From Dallia pectoralis (lineage: Eukaryota > Chordata > Actinopteri > Esociformes > Umbridae): a stretch of 64,000 nt of DNA. Below are positions 24,441-34,348 of this stretch, piece by piece (positions within the stretch are counted from its first letter, which is position 1; every line of letters begins with the position of its first letter). The notes under the pieces were generated by a model that saw only the letters and a program-made list of their open reading frames with translations, did not search any database and was not told the DNA's origin. Made by a program: the position numbers and the translations under genes. The stretch is taken from positions 7,598,689 to 7,662,688 of the forward strand of contig CM055728.1 of NCBI GenBank assembly GCA_029465975.1, read 5' to 3'.

Positions 24441-25032
24441 GACGACTAGCCATTTTAGTCGTCACAACTATCGCTGAGAACAAATGAATGAGTAATAGAG
24501 CCATTGAGTAAAATGTACTTACTGTCAGTCGCTCTTGAAGTAGATGCAAACTTGTACTACAACTGAAATTATGTGAGGTACATTGATTGCACACACTCTG
24601 TCCACAGATAACACAACTTATAAAGACACAAGTTACACAAATTATTCATTTAGATAGTAAAGTAGTTGAATATGTATGCAATCAATTATTTAATGTTTTA
24701 TATTTATAATTAGTTCAGAACCATTTGCACAATATATCTTTCACTTTGATAATGCGTTCTTTTTGTGTCGGATCAATGATTTTATATTGTAACATCAAAA
24801 AATTAGAAGAGTCAAGGGGTGAATACGTTTGAGAGGTGCTGTGGTTACATTCCATCAATCAGAAAGATTGTGTGTATCCACTAAGTCTTGTTGAACATTG
24901 CTAGCGAATAATACAGCATGAGCTATTATGATTCCGAAAAATATTGGCATTTTTTATGACGAGAGTGAAACTGATAAAATGTCATCACCCATATCAACTT
25001 ATCATACAAACTATACGTTTAAACACAACCCT
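24441..25032. other. Non-coding AT-rich spacer
   Basis: Nothing recognised between the LINE relic and the LTR element. Confidence 0.4.
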
Positions 25033-25037
25033 CTATT
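25033..25037. repeat. 5-bp TSD, left of LTR element
   Basis: CTATT immediately before the left LTR, repeated at 28404-28408. Confidence 0.85.
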
Positions 25038-25444
25038 TGTGAGGACCTGAGGTCTATCCCTCCCTCTACCTTCCTCTATGGCCCGTATTGGCACTTCCCC
25101 CTTGTCGGCGAGGAGAGAGACAATCAAGGACAGTGACAGCAGCTGTGCTCTGTCCTCACCTGTGCCTGGTTTGCCAATTAGGCATGTATTTAAGTCTGGG
25201 GTTTCTCTGTCTGCTTTGTGGGAACATTATTTATGTCATGCTTGACTGTACGTACCGATGGGGTACGTTTGGTATTTCTCCAGTGTTTGATCCGGTGACC
25301 GAAACGGTCTTCTGTGTGCTTCTTTTGTGCGAGACCCGAAGTGTTCGGCCCGAGTCTTGAAATAAAGACATTATTAATAGAATTCTCTGCGCCTGTGTCC
25401 GTTACCTGCTACCTGTGCTACCTGCCTGGGAGCCAGTCGTGACA
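25038..25444 (+). repeat. Left LTR
   Basis: 407 bp, TG...CA termini. Contains AATAAAGACATTATTAATAG (about 25360-25380), whose AATAAA can serve as polyadenylation signal in the right copy. A TATA-like element (GTATTTAAGTC, about 25188) lies upstream of it. Confidence 0.93.
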
Positions 25445-25446
25445 GT

Positions 25447-27339
25447 ATGTTCCCACCAAGAGGGACGCAGCAGAGAAGGAAAGGCTGTTCAGGGAGAGAT
25501 GAACAGTCTGCCGTGGTACCGGCTGATCTTCGCCGGTGCGCGTTTCGACCTGGACCACCTCTTCCTCCACGACCATCCGCCCCACCACCCATCTGGGTAC
25601 CGGTGAACTATAGAGCCATGCGGCATGGGAGAGAGCCACTCAGCCCTGAGTCGGAGTCTGAGTGGGAGTCGGAGTCTGAGTGGGAGTCGGAGTCGGAGTG
25701 GGAGGACGAGTCGGAGGAGTCGGAGGATGAGTACGGCTGGGATGCCTACATCCGGCGGCTGAGCACCGCATTACCTCCCGGAGCTCTTCCTGGCAACCCG
25801 CGGGCCAAGATGGCCGCCACTCCACAGCCCAGGAGGGTTGACACCCAGCAACCTAAGATGGCTGCCACTCCACAACCCTGGAGGGTTGACACCCCGCAGC
25901 CCAAGATGGCTGCCGAGTTGCCGTATCGTCACCTGCCCACACCCCGCTCGAAGGTAGAGCCATTGCCTTTTCTGGACATTCCCCGGAATTTTTTTGGGGG
26001 GGAGGGGCGCAGATCCGAGGCCGAATTGGAGGTCCTGTTCGGTCTTTCTGTCCTTCCCGAAACTGGGTCTCCTGCCGACCCTGAGCCTGACCGGTACCCC
26101 GGGCCTGACCGGTACCCCGAGCCTGACCGGTATCCTGACCGGTACCCCGAGCCTGACCGGTATCCTGACCGGTATCCTCACCGGTATCCTGACCGGTATC
26201 CTGAGCCTGACCGGTATCCTGACCGGTATCCTGACCGGTATCCTGACCGGTATCCTGAGCCTGACCGGTATCCTGACCGGTATCCTGACCGGTATCCTGA
26301 CCGGTATCCTGACCGGTATCCTGACCGGTATCCTGAGCCTGACCGGTATCCTGACCGGTATCCGGAGCCTGACTGGTATCCTGACCAGTATCCTGACCGG
26401 TATCCTGACCGGTATCCTGACCGGTATCCTGAGCCTGACCGGTATCCTGACCGGTATCCTGAGCCTGACCGGTATCCTGACCGGTGTCCAGACCGGTATC
26501 CTGACCGGTGTCCTGACCGGTATCCTGAGCCTGTCTCCGCCCCCTGTGAGCCTGTCTCCGCCCCCTGTGAGCCTGTCTCCGCCCCCTGTGAGCCTGTCTC
26601 CGCCCCCTGTGAGCCTGTCTCCGCCCCCTGTGAGCCTGTCTCCGCCCCCTGTGAGCCTGTCTCCGCCCCCTGTGAGCCTGTCTCCGCCCCCTGTGAGCCT
26701 GTCTCCGCCCCCTGTGAGCCTGTCTCCGCCCCTGTGAGCCTGTCTCCGCACCCTGTGAGCCTGTCTCCGCACCCTGTGAGCCTGTCTCCGCACCCTGTGA
26801 GCCTGTCTCCGCACCCTGTGAGCCCTTCCCCGTCTCTGAGCCCTTCCCCGTCTCTGAGCCCTTCCCCGTCTCTGAGCCCTTCCCCGTCTCTGAGCCCTTC
26901 CCCGTCTCGGAACCCTTCCCCGTCTCGGAGCCCTTCCCCGTCTCCGAGCCCTTCCCCGTCTCCGAGCCCTTCCCCGTCTCCGAGCCCTTCCCCGTCTCCG
27001 AGCCCGTCCCCGTCTCCGAGCCCGTCCCGTCTCCGAGCCCGTCCCCGTCTCCGAGCCCGTCCCCGTCTCCGAGCCCGTCTCCGAGCCCGTCTCCGAGCCC
27101 GTCCCCGTCTCCGAGCCCGTCCCCATCTCCAGTGTACCTGTCCTCGGTCCCGTCCTTGTCACTGTCTCCGATCCCGTCCTTTCCACTGTCGTCGTTCCCG
27201 TCCCACTCACTGTCCCCGATCCCGTCCTAGTCCCCCTCTTCGATCCCGTCCTAGTCCCCCTCTTCGATCCCGTCCTTGTACCCGTCGCTTCGCCCGTCCT
27301 TGCTCCGACCTCCGTCCCTTGCTCGACCTCCGCCTTTAG
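25447..27339 (+). CDS. LTR-element ORF, proline-rich tandem-repeat protein
   Basis: A 630-codon frame that starts three bases after the left LTR and fills most of the interior. It is a succession of repeat blocks: a non-repetitive head (residues 1-65), an acidic Ser-Glu-Trp block (SESEWESESEWE, about 66-95), copies of a PKMAATPQP motif (about 118-155), a non-repetitive PLPFLDIPRNFFGGEGRRSE segment, a DRYPDRYPEP array (about 215-360), a CEPVSAP array (about 360-430), a PSPSLSPSP array, and an Arg-rich RLRARPR/RSRP tail. I see no zinc knuckle, protease or polymerase motif. PKMAATP-type repeats occur in ORFs of other fish LTR elements as I recall. Whether the protein is made is unknown, as most of the frame is low-complexity DNA that is also open on the minus strand. 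Confidence 0.5.
   Translation: MFPPRGTQQRRKGCSGRDEQSAVVPADLRRCAFRPGPPLPPRPSAPPPIWVPVNYRAMRHGREPLSPESESEWESESEWESESEWEDESEESEDEYGWDAYIRRLSTALPPGALPGNPRAKMAATPQPRRVDTQQPKMAATPQPWRVDTPQPKMAAELPYRHLPTPRSKVEPLPFLDIPRNFFGGEGRRSEAELEVLFGLSVLPETGSPADPEPDRYPGPDRYPEPDRYPDRYPEPDRYPDRYPHRYPDRYPEPDRYPDRYPDRYPDRYPEPDRYPDRYPDRYPDRYPDRYPDRYPEPDRYPDRYPEPDWYPDQYPDRYPDRYPDRYPEPDRYPDRYPEPDRYPDRCPDRYPDRCPDRYPEPVSAPCEPVSAPCEPVSAPCEPVSAPCEPVSAPCEPVSAPCEPVSAPCEPVSAPCEPVSAPCEPVSAPVSLSPHPVSLSPHPVSLSPHPVSLSPHPVSPSPSLSPSPSLSPSPSLSPSPSLSPSPSRNPSPSRSPSPSPSPSPSPSPSPSPSPSPSPSPSPSPSPSRLRARPRLRARPRLRARLRARLRARPRLRARPHLQCTCPRSRPCHCLRSRPFHCRRSRPTHCPRSRPSPPLRSRPSPPLRSRPCTRRFARPCSDLRPLLDLRL
26086..26527. repeat. 12/18-bp array inside the LTR element (GACCGGTATCCT)
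   Basis: Repeated GACCGGTATCCT units, some preceded by GAGCCT. Encodes the DRYP(EP) block in the + frame. Confidence 0.95.
26528..26822. repeat. 21-bp array inside the LTR element
   Basis: Unit GAGCCTGTCTCCGCCCCCTG plus T. About 14 copies; the last ones vary to CCGCACCCTGT after a one-base shortening near 26730 that shifts the reading frame. Confidence 0.95.
26823..27130. repeat. 18-bp GC-rich arrays inside the LTR element
   Basis: CCCTTCCCCGTCTCTGAG units grade into CCCTTCCCCGTCTCCGAG and then CCGTCCCCGTCTCCGAGC. Encodes Pro-Ser or Arg-Ala-Arg repeats depending on frame. Confidence 0.93.
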
Positions 27340-27680
27340 CTCCGCCCCCGCATTCGGCCCTTCACCCGTCCCCGTCCTTGTCTTCGTTCCCGGTCCCGTC
27401 CTTGTCTCTCATCCCGGTCCCGTCCTTGTCTCTCATCCCGGTCCCGTCCTTGTCTCTGGTCCTGCTCCCGTCCGTGTCTCTCCTTCTGTTCCCGTCCGTG
27501 GCTCTGTGCCCGTTCTCGTTTGTGCCTCTATGCCCGGTTCCACTGTCATGCCTGTGTCTGTCCCAGTCCCCGAGTCTGCCCCAGTCCCTGAGCCCGTGAC
27601 CCTGCCCGAGCCCATGATCCTGCCTGAGCCTGGTTTCCAGCCTAAGACTCTGCCCAGGCGTAAGACTGTGCCCAGGTCTC
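27340..27680. other. LTR-element interior downstream of the main ORF
   Basis: GC-rich sequence with short imperfect repeats of CCCGTCCTTGTCTCTCATCC (27395-27460). Open frames run through in several phases, with no recognisable domain. Confidence 0.6.
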
Positions 27681-27689
27681 CGCCCGGTC

Positions 27690-27870
27690 GACCTCCCGAC
27701 CTGCATCCGCCGGGGCGACCTCCCGACCTGCATCCGCCAGGGCGACCTCCCGACCTGCATCCGCCGGGGCGACCTCCCGACCTGCATCCGCCGGGGCGAC
27801 CTCCCGACCTGCATCCGCCGGGGCGACCTCCCGACCTACATCCGCCGGGGCGAACTCCCGACCCGTCTCT
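27690..27870. repeat. 27-bp array inside the LTR element
   Basis: About 6 copies of CGACCTCCCGACCTGCATCC followed by GCCGGGG. In frame it would encode PPDLHPPGR repeats. Confidence 0.95.
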
Positions 27871-27995
27871 GCCGGGTCGACCTCCAGACCTGTTTCTGCC
27901 CGAACAGTTCTCTCTGCCCTGCCCGAGACCGGTTCTCTCTGCCCTGCCCGTGGGATGTTTGGCGCTGCAGGTGCAGCGCATAGAGGGGGGGGTAC

Positions 27996-28403
27996 TGTGA
28001 GGACCTGAGGTCTATCCCTCCCTCTACCTTCCTCTATGGCCCGTATTGGCACTTCCCCCTTGTCGGCGAGGAGAGAGACAATCAAGGACAGTGACAGCAG
28101 CTGTGCTCTGTCCTCACCTGTGCCTGGTTTGCCAATTAGGCATGTATTTAAGTCTGGGGTTTCTCTGTCTGCTTTGTGGGAACATTATTTATGTCATGCT
28201 TGACTGTACGTACCGATGGGGTACGTTTCGGTATTTCTCCAGTGTTTGATCCGGTGACCGAAACGGTCTTCTGTGTGCTTCTTTTGTGCGAGACCCGAAG
28301 TGTTCGGCCCGAGTCTTGAAATAAAGACATTATTAATAGAATTCTCTGCGCCTGTGTCCGTTACCTGCTACCTGTGCTACCTGCCTGGGAGCCAGTCGTG
28401 ACA
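27996..28403 (+). repeat. Right LTR
   Basis: 408 bp, same as the left LTR except for one inserted C near 28229. Bears the AATAAA signal expected to end the element transcript. Confidence 0.93.
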
Positions 28404-28408
28404 CTATT
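28404..28408. repeat. 5-bp TSD, right of LTR element
   Basis: CTATT, identical to 25033-25037. Confidence 0.85.
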
Positions 28409-29549
28409 GATTATGTCAGACTACACCCCCCCCCCCCCACAAGCCATATTTCCTTACATTCATATGTGCTTCCAGTGAGTCTCGGTGGACTGGTACGTCT
28501 TCAAGTTGCCATGACGTGAATGCTCAGAAGGTTTGGGCTTGTTCAATCTTATGGGTCTGCCACGAGTTCTGCCACGGGAAACACTCCCCACATCTTCTGT
28601 TTGCCTGAACTAAAAACACATGAAATATATTCTATTAGAAATCCACATCAGTAGGCGTGCGTATTGAGCTAAGGCTTGCGTGGCTGAGGTTGCCAGCCAG
28701 CAATGCACCGTGGCAGGGCCTGACTGTAGCAGTAAGCCGCTTTAAGTACCAGGAGAAAGACGTGGATCTACCAGCCCTCTCCAGGGAGCTGGGCTTAACT
28801 GGGATTGTCAGGCTGCACAGAGTGGCCTGTGTGTGGGGCCGGTGGACACAGTTAAGAGTGAAAATTGGATGTGAAACACAGGCAGGTTAAACATGAGTAG
28901 CCTCCTCCCCCTCGGGTAAAGGCTGGGCACCGCCCATTGCAAGAGACGGAGTCAGAGACTCCGAGACATAAAACACATGTCTTTAATTTCATGCCTCCCT
29001 TGTTTCTTCTCAGCCTCTTCATCTCTCTCCCTCGCCCCACGGCGCTCCTCCTCTCTTTCCCTGCTTCTGTTTGGTTCCATTGCTCTCTTCCTATCTGTCT
29101 TTTCTGTATCAGTCTCTCTCACTCCATCTCTGTCTTCGTCTCTGTGTGTCTCCCTTCGTCTTTCTCCTTTTTCCGAGGAGCAAATTAAAAAGCAGCTATG
29201 TTTATGGAACCATGTGATTCTCAAGCGGAACCAAATGTCTTTAATGTCATTACGTAACTGACATGGCAGTGGGTTTTTCTCTGGCGTTTGGATGTATATG
29301 ACACTTTGGGAGTTCCAATCATGATCATAGTTTACTGCATATTGGTATTATAAAGCAAACTGTTTAGTTTAGTACTATATTATGTCTTGGTGAGGTATGG
29401 GCTTCAATTTGACTGACAGGTTGGATTTTACCCATTCCAGATGATTACTTACATAAGTACTAATAATATGGCTGAGCACGTGTCGGACAACTCTAAGCGC
29501 TGTGAACAGATTCAGCAACAGATATTCTGCAAGTTTTGTTTTCAAATTT
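28409..29549. other. Non-coding spacer
   Basis: Contains a C run at about 28427-28438 and a pyrimidine-rich CTCT tract at 29010-29170. Short ORFs here are compositional. No gene seen. Confidence 0.4.
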
Positions 29550-30476
29550 GATTGTGACAACCTGTTCATGTAGATTGTGACAACCTGTTCATGTAGATTG
29601 TGAAAACCTGTTCAGGTAGATTGTGACAACCTGTTCATGTAGATTGTGACAACCTGTTCATTTAGATTGTGACAACCTGTTCATGTAGATTGTGACAACC
29701 TGTTCATGTAGATTGTGACAACCTGTTCATTTAGATTGTGACAACCTGTTCATGTAGATTGTGACAACCTGTTCATGTAGATTGTGACAACCTGTCCATG
29801 TAGATTGTGACAACCTGTCCATGTAGATTGTGACAACCTGTCCAGGTAGATTGTGACAACCTGTTCATGTAGATTGTGACAACCTGTTCATGTAGATTGT
29901 GACAACCTGTTCATGTAGATTGTGACAACCTGTCCATGTAGATTGTGACAACCTGTTCATGTAGATTGTGACAACCTGTCCATGTAGATTGTGACAACCT
30001 GTTCATGTAGATTGTGACAACCTGTTCATGTAGATTGTGACAACCTGTCCATGTAGATTGTGACAACCTGTCCATGTAGATTGTGACAACCTGTTCATGT
30101 AGATTGTGACAACCTGTCCATGTAGATTGTGACAACCTGTTCATGTAGATTGTGACAACCTGTTCATGTAGATTGTGACAACCTGTTCATGTAGATTGTG
30201 ACAACCTGTCCATGTAGATTGTGACAACCTGTCCATGTAGATTGTGACAACCTGTCCATGTAGATTGTGACAACCTGTTCATGTAGATTGTGACAACCTG
30301 TTCATGTAGATTGTGACAACCTGTCCATGTAGATTGTGACAACCTGTTCATGTAGATTGTGACAACCTGTCCATGTAGATTGTGACAACCTGTTCATGTA
30401 GATTGTGACAACCTGTTCATGTAGATTGTGACAACCTGTCCATGTAGATTGTGACAACCTGTCCAGGTAGATTGTT
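29550..30476. repeat. 23-bp minisatellite, about 40 copies
   Basis: Unit GATTGTGACAACCTGTTCAT plus GTA. Two main unit types, CCTGTTCATG and CCTGTCCATG, are interspersed along the array, with rare TTCATTTA and CCAGGTA types near the ends. Confidence 0.98.
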
Positions 30477-31429
30477 AACATATAAGTGCCCTGAGAGTGA
30501 TTTGTAATATTCATTTTCATACCTATATTTTCAAATAATCCCATGGGAGTACTATTTAGTCATTTTGCATAAATCATAATTCTCAGCAAATCGTCACTGG
30601 GTGAAAACCATCCCCTTTATTTGTTTGGTATATCCGGTCTCTTGTTCGTAATTTGAATCTCTACCCTTTTACTCTCATTTGGAGCCTACTGTAACACAGA
30701 CAGGCAAGGTGTTTCAATGGGCATTTCGGAAAGAATGGACAAAGCATGGTCCCTAAAGATCTCATTAGGGCTTGGAGTGATGCCAGTAAATGTGATTGTC
30801 TGTCTGACCACTATTGTTTGCTCAAGGGATCGTGCTGTAATGCCAGCTGGGATTGTCTGCAGTGTTGTCAAAGGGGCTGTAAAATGACTGAAATAATGCA
30901 TCACGTTTCTTCGCAAAATCTTCTGTACATTTACAAATATTCACAATTTTAGAATTTGCCCCTAAATAAACGATTTTTTTTCCTGATGTTCAGTTAGCCA
31001 CAACTAAATACTTGTGCCTTTGTTAAATAATTCACAAATTCATCTAAATGAATTATATTGTCATTGTATTTGGTATGGTCGGTCAATAATACTCAAAGGG
31101 GTAAGGTCGTCAATGTGGCTAGAATTTTTTTTCTACAAACATAATCCAAACGAGGTCTCTAATTTATGCGCAGCAGGTTGTTTGTTAATTCCGCTATTTG
31201 AATATGTTTGGGTGGAAAAGCAACTGAAAACAACAATAAAGCTTAGTTAATATACCATGGCTATCATCCAATCAGCATTCAGTATTCAAACCAGCCAGTT
31301 CATAAGAGACTGTACACTGCTCTAATTGGGTTATAAACCGTTTTATTAGGGAAATAAGTAATCTCTAAGGTTAGTGATATATTTGTCAATTTAGAAGCCT
31401 GCTACACATAGACATCACCAGATACTGGT
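30477..31429. other. Non-coding AT-rich sequence
   Basis: No recognised feature. ORFs are short and overlapping on both strands. Confidence 0.4.
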
Positions 31430-32075
31430 TATCCTATCTGATGATGTTCTGCCAGACCTGTAATTCCTCCATGTTTCGTTCCTGTTTGTTTGAGGCCATT
31501 TTCTCCTTCAGTCTTGTTTTCAGCAAGTGAAACACGCACTCAATTAGAATCGGGTCAGATAATTGATTGGCAATAACTATTGCGAGGTGAAGTGAATTCC
31601 ATGTGCTTTGATGCTGTTTGGTTTTGACATAATCGATGAAGACAAGTGAGCATGTTCCTGTGGCAGCCATACATGCCCAACACTTAACACCGTATTTGCA
31701 CGGATGAATTGGCATGGCAGTTCCTTTTTTCTCTCCGTACTTTTCTTTTGCCATGCCTCTTTTTGATATTTGATCTTACTGGTATTTTAAAACCTCCTGT
31801 TTTTAAGGTTATCTACATTGGTACTTTGTAGTCCAGCCTATGTTGTTTGGATGTTTAAGTCTTCCGCAGATGGTAGAGGCTCACACATCCAAGCATACCT
31901 TCTGTTTTCCTGATCTGTCAGACAGTTCTCTGTTTGATCTTCCTTATGCTTAATAATATCTGTCATCCATTTTAGAAGCATTCTTTTGTCTAGCAGGTCA
32001 TTTGCCATTACTGAGCTAACCAATGCTTTATTTCTTTTTAATCTTCCCCCGAGTATATTTTGGCAAGCCACATGT
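31430..32075 (-). pseudogene. Degraded Tc1-like transposase
   Basis: The minus frame 31434-31754 contains CWACMAATGTCSLVFIDYV and IECVFHLLKTRLKEKMASNK, EELQVWQNI, matching the VWACMAASGTGSLVFIDDV ... IEHAFHLLKTRLKGK ... AWQSI region of a Tc1-like transposase family. The segment with the second catalytic Asp (NDPKHT type) is missing or scrambled. Upstream, 31838-32071 (minus) has NRRYAWM, possibly the preceding KRRVWR region. Terminal inverted repeats were not located. An old, broken copy. Confidence 0.6.
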
Positions 32076-32559
32076 TTGGCTATGTCTGTGGTCTTTGTTT
32101 GATTTCATCTGATTCATCTGCATTGTAACGGCCATCTTGCCACTGCTTTGATTCTAACGTGTTCAGACGTCAGCCACTCCAAATGCAAATGAAAAGCCCA
32201 GAGTCAAGACTAGAAATGGCGAACAAAACTGCATAGCAGGAAACAGCTGTGAAGCCAATGCAATTGACGCCCGTACATGGAAGTACTACGTACCAAGTAC
32301 CAACCACTCTGACATTTATGTGTAGATAGAGACAGAAATACAGAGACAGAAAAACAAAACTCATGTTACTGTCCAAATACATACGGACCGCGTGGAATTA
32401 TTAATTATCTCAGTTACAAACTGATTTTAATCAGGTATCCATCGTTACGTTTTTGATGCGATTTAGCTTTAGAGATTCGATTTAAATATAATCCTAATTT
32501 AAAACAACAGGTCTCTCGGATTTACTAAATTGAGATTGAAACCCGGTTGATCCTATCAG
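32076..32559. other. Non-coding spacer
   Basis: AT-rich intergenic DNA; no supported feature. Confidence 0.4.
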
Positions 32560-33080
32560 GCCCTCGCCGGCTTATCTGCGGTATAAAAAGCTTCACAGCA
32601 GTTGCTGCGGTTCCTAGACAACTCCTCTCTCCCCTGTAACGTCCCAGCAGCTGAAGACCTTGTGATCAAAGCCTCTCCTCCCCTGTAATAAAAGCGGACA
32701 CCCTCATCCTTTGTGTTTCGGGGGCAGGCGGATTCCTATCCCGCTGCCGATGTACGTAAACACGTGTGACGACCAGCGTGTGGCGTGTACTAACTGCAGA
32801 CCGGTGTCACATGTCACCCTTTATCTGGCCTTTGCATGCGTCTGAGGGGGGGAACCCTATCCGCACATCCATTTGTGTTTATCGGGCAGAACCCCGTACA
32901 GCCGCTCCTCGGAATGCACGGTACGCGGAGGGAACCCTGTTTCTTCTGACTCCATGGTGATGAGGTATTCCTCAGCCCGTTTGGTTCCACGCCACCGTCT
33001 CCCTGAGGCCGAGACCCGGAGCCGTGCCCAGACATGACAGTTGTGTCACTGTGCTCTCGGCGTCTTCGTTTCAGAACAGG
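32560..33080 (+). promoter_or_regulatory. Candidate TATA-containing promoter / 5' exon region (tentative)
   Basis: A locally GC- and CpG-richer block with GTATAAAAAG at 32581-32590. Downstream, TTTCGTTTCAGAACAGGTGCC (around 33067-33083) could hold splice-like signals. It lies about 5.7 kb upstream of the first pcbp4 coding exon, same strand, and could be an upstream promoter or 5' UTR exon. No protein homology. Pure inference. Confidence 0.2.
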
Positions 33081-33488
33081 TGCCCATTCGTTGTGACAAG
33101 TGGGTTAAACAAAACCCTTTCCGTCGGCAGCTATCTCTCTCTCTGGACGCCACTGGGAACACAGGCGCCGAGAAAACAATCAGCCGGGCCTGTCGACGGT
33201 TGGCAGGAGAGTTGCTTTTATTTGTTTCTTTGATGTGCACTCCAAAAGGGGAGTGACAGTTTTCGTTTGATGGAGCGGTGATATTGTGTCATTCTTTTGT
33301 AGGGTTTTGTAGTCTAAAAATAACCGTAGAGTAAAAAAAACACAGCGTTATTTGTGATTTTAGATTTAGTTGAAACAAATGATCCTGATACCTCCTTAAC
33401 CAAGTAATGAATCAAATTTCTTAAAAGGGTGATAATTAACGACTAGACAACTGTAATGTTCATCAGACATACAAAAAGACAGAGGTAC
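33081..33488. other. Non-coding spacer
   Basis: Unique-looking sequence before the 17-bp array; nothing recognised. Confidence 0.4.
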
Positions 33489-33846
33489 CTAAGCTTCCCT
33501 CCACCCTAAGCATCCCTCCACCCTAAGCTTCCCTCCACCCTAAGCTTCCCTCCACCCTAAGCTTCCCTCCACCCTAAGCTTCCCTACACCCTAAGCTTCC
33601 CTCCACCCTAAGCTTCCCTCCACCCTAAGCTTCCCTACACCCTAAGCTTCCCTACACCCTAAGCATCCCTCCACCCTAAGCTTCCCTCCACCCTAAGCTT
33701 CCCTCCACCCTAAGCATCCCTCCACCCTAAGCTTCCCTCCACCCTAAGCTTCCCTCCACCCTAAGCTTCCCTCCACCCTAAGCTTCCCTACACCCTAAGC
33801 TTCCCTACACCCTAAGCTTCCCTACACCCTAAGCTTCCCTACACCC
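33489..33846. repeat. 17-bp minisatellite, about 21 copies
   Basis: Unit CCCTAAGCTTCCCTCCA, with a CTCCA/CTACA variant and occasional AAGCAT in place of AAGCTT. Each unit contains CCCTAA, the telomeric hexamer, but the period is 17, so it is not a telomere repeat. Confidence 0.97.
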
Positions 33847-34348
33847 GGCCCCCCAGTCTTATCCAACTATACAGAGCCTGTACATTCACTGTCCTGAGTT
33901 ATGAGTAGAGCTAAGTTCTAATTTAGAACAGAGGGCCTCTGTTGGCTCTGGAACACTGTTGTGTGGGATTCTGAGAATGGGCTGGTTCAGACAGAACACA
34001 TGCCTTGTTATCAGACAAGAGAGGGCACATAATGATCCCTTCAGCCATTAACTCCTAATGCAATAAAGTGCTAACAGTTCAGCCGTGCCCTACAATGCTG
34101 ATAGCATAATGAAGTTAGCATGCCGTTACGTAAATGTGTGAGGGCCGATAATAGAATGAGTTTCAGAGAATTATTCTATATCAACCCAGATGATAGACGC
34201 TGTGATTTTTGTATTTTCTGTTCATCTGTAGTCTTCCTACTATCATTGTTTTGTGACATAATTATCTCAGGCGTACATGAAGGTAAATAAATCATCACGT
34301 TGTGTTTCTTTTTAAAAAGATTTGTTTCTGAAACATTTTGACCCATAT
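33847..34348. other. Non-coding spacer
   Basis: Intergenic sequence, no feature supported. Confidence 0.4.

Larger units (their letters stand above)
25038..28403 (+). mobile_element. Complete non-autonomous LTR retrotransposon
   Basis: Two direct LTRs (25038-25444 and 27996-28403), both starting TGTGAGGACC and ending CAGTCGTGACA, enclose a 2.55-kb interior. A 5-bp CTATT duplication flanks the element. The LTRs differ by a single extra C (…ACGTTTGGTA versus …ACGTTTCGGTA), implying recent insertion or gene conversion. A purine tract (AGAGGGGGGGGT, about 27982-27993) sits just before the right LTR. No protease, RT, RNase H or integrase motif is visible inside; the interior is a proline-rich repeat ORF. 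A tRNA-type primer-binding site starting TGG is not evident right after the left LTR. It must depend on another element for reverse transcription and integration. Superfamily unknown; 5-bp duplication fits Gypsy-, BEL- or ERV-type integrases. Confidence 0.93.

Noticed and set aside
25445..25465. Primer-binding site next to the left LTR
   Set aside because: The sequence after the LTR starts GTATGTTCCC and does not begin with TGG or visibly complement a tRNA 3' end.
25771..27210. 479-codon minus-strand ORF
   Set aside because: Shadow of the LTR-element repeats; antisense to the more plausible + frame and composed only of repeat readings.
29550..30476. CRISPR-like regular repeats
   Set aside because: Units are contiguous without unique spacers, in a vertebrate genome; a minisatellite.
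33489..33846. Interstitial telomeric sequence
   Set aside because: CCCTAA appears only once per 17 bp; there is no contiguous hexamer run.
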